Both the position numbers and the translations under genes were made by a program. From NCBI GenBank assembly GCA_020403455.1, contig JADBXP010000017.1:91024-155023 (forward strand): a stretch of 64,000 nucleotides of DNA, in the 5' to 3' direction. Shown here piece by piece: positions 63,829-64,000 of the stretch (position 1 is its first letter; the number at the start of each line of letters is the position of its first letter). This DNA is from Chitinophagaceae bacterium. Its GTDB lineage: Bacteria > Bacteroidota > Bacteroidia > Chitinophagales > Chitinophagaceae. Under the pieces are notes generated by a model. That model was not told the DNA's origin and made no database searches. It worked only from the letters and a program-made list of their open reading frames with translations.

Positions 63829-64000
63829 GTATTGACCCCCTAAATGACTGGACTGATTTTTTAATTCAGTTTAGAACATTAAATTTATGGTACCATGAAA
63901 ACAAAATCAGTAAAGCCTAAAGACCAATAGTGTATCGACCCCTTAATTCTTGGACAAAACGGGGTTAAAATTTGAGACAATTTCGGGTAATTTTTCTGTT
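63829..64000 (+). mobile_element. Two successive IS3-like element ends
   Basis: TGTATTGACCCCCTAAATGACTGGAC (63829 on) and TGTATCGACCCCTTAATTCTTGGAC (63931 on) are similar and in the same orientation, 102 bp apart. They resemble the terminal sequence of IS3/IS150-group elements (TGACCCCC.. followed by ..GGAC). Between them is a tiny frame, MKTKSVKPKDQ, from 63895. The first copy looks like a truncated end; the second probably opens an element that continues beyond the window. No transposase gene is visible. Confidence 0.4.

Noticed and set aside
1..64000. CRISPR arrays, tRNA or rRNA genes, toxin-antitoxin or phage defence genes
   Set aside because: I looked for regular repeat-spacer patterns and for typical motifs and saw none.

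Overview
The window reads as a surface-polysaccharide locus from a member of the Bacteroidota, probably a Chitinophagia-like soil or freshwater organism. The evidence is SLBB export proteins without a BY-kinase domain on the chain-length regulator, several outer-membrane capsule-assembly (Wzi) proteins, a promoter of the TTTG / TAnnTTTG type, and dense packing with few Shine-Dalgarno sequences. I see no rRNA, tRNA, CRISPR array or phage gene.

There are two Wzx/Wzy-type assembly systems arranged tail to tail. System A (163-18731, mostly + strand, GC in the mid-40s % by eye) has a flippase, GT2 and GT4 glycosyltransferases, a Wzy-like polymerase, a GDP-mannose 4,6-dehydratase, a hexapeptide acyltransferase, a WcaJ-type initiating transferase, and Wzi, Wza and Wzz. 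Two minus-strand genes inside it encode a DPM1-like/ArnT-like pair. System B runs on the minus strand from a good promoter at 62590-62621 down to 18819. It opens with Wza, Wzz, a CapD/FlaA1 4,6-dehydratase and Wzi, continues through a strongly AT-rich sugar cassette (about 23.5-55.1 kb), and closes with an aminotransferase, a PglC-type initiating transferase, a second Wzi of this arm and an O-acyltransferase. A GDP-fucose synthase (62725-63657) and IS3-like ends lie at the right edge.

The cassette of system B has three modules. Module 1 (43202-55127) holds a complete set for CMP-pseudaminic acid (PseB, PseC, PseH-like, PseG, PseI, and PseF fused to a class III aminotransferase) plus a formyltransferase, aldo/keto reductase, RmlD-like SDR, ATP-grasp protein, epimerase and metallophosphoesterase. 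Module 2 (28607-36560) is a tight eight-gene run: SDR, methyltransferase, HAD phosphatase, divergent GAPDH-like enzyme, FAH-family enzyme, KdsB-like cytidylyltransferase, 2-hydroxyacid dehydrogenase and a large surface-carbohydrate protein. It looks like an uncharacterised route to a CMP-activated sugar acid or to a 2-oxo acid. Module 3 (21793-28455) is a bacillosamine-type starter-sugar set (GT4, aminotransferase, PglC-like transferase).

The most unusual item is in module 3. The expected PglD acetyltransferase is present only as a pseudogene (26808-27275). Beside it lie an intact fused E1 alpha-beta 2-oxoacid dehydrogenase (24596-26560) and a protein made of a lipoyl domain, a probable peripheral-subunit-binding domain and a PglD-like left-handed beta-helix acyltransferase (23559-24593). 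This suggests a 2-oxoacid dehydrogenase complex whose E2 catalytic core has been replaced by a sugar N-acyltransferase, passing an acyl group from lipoamide directly to an amino sugar. That is inference from domain content and context. Other points worth checking are G9 tracts inside a methyltransferase and inside wzz, which could be phase-variable.
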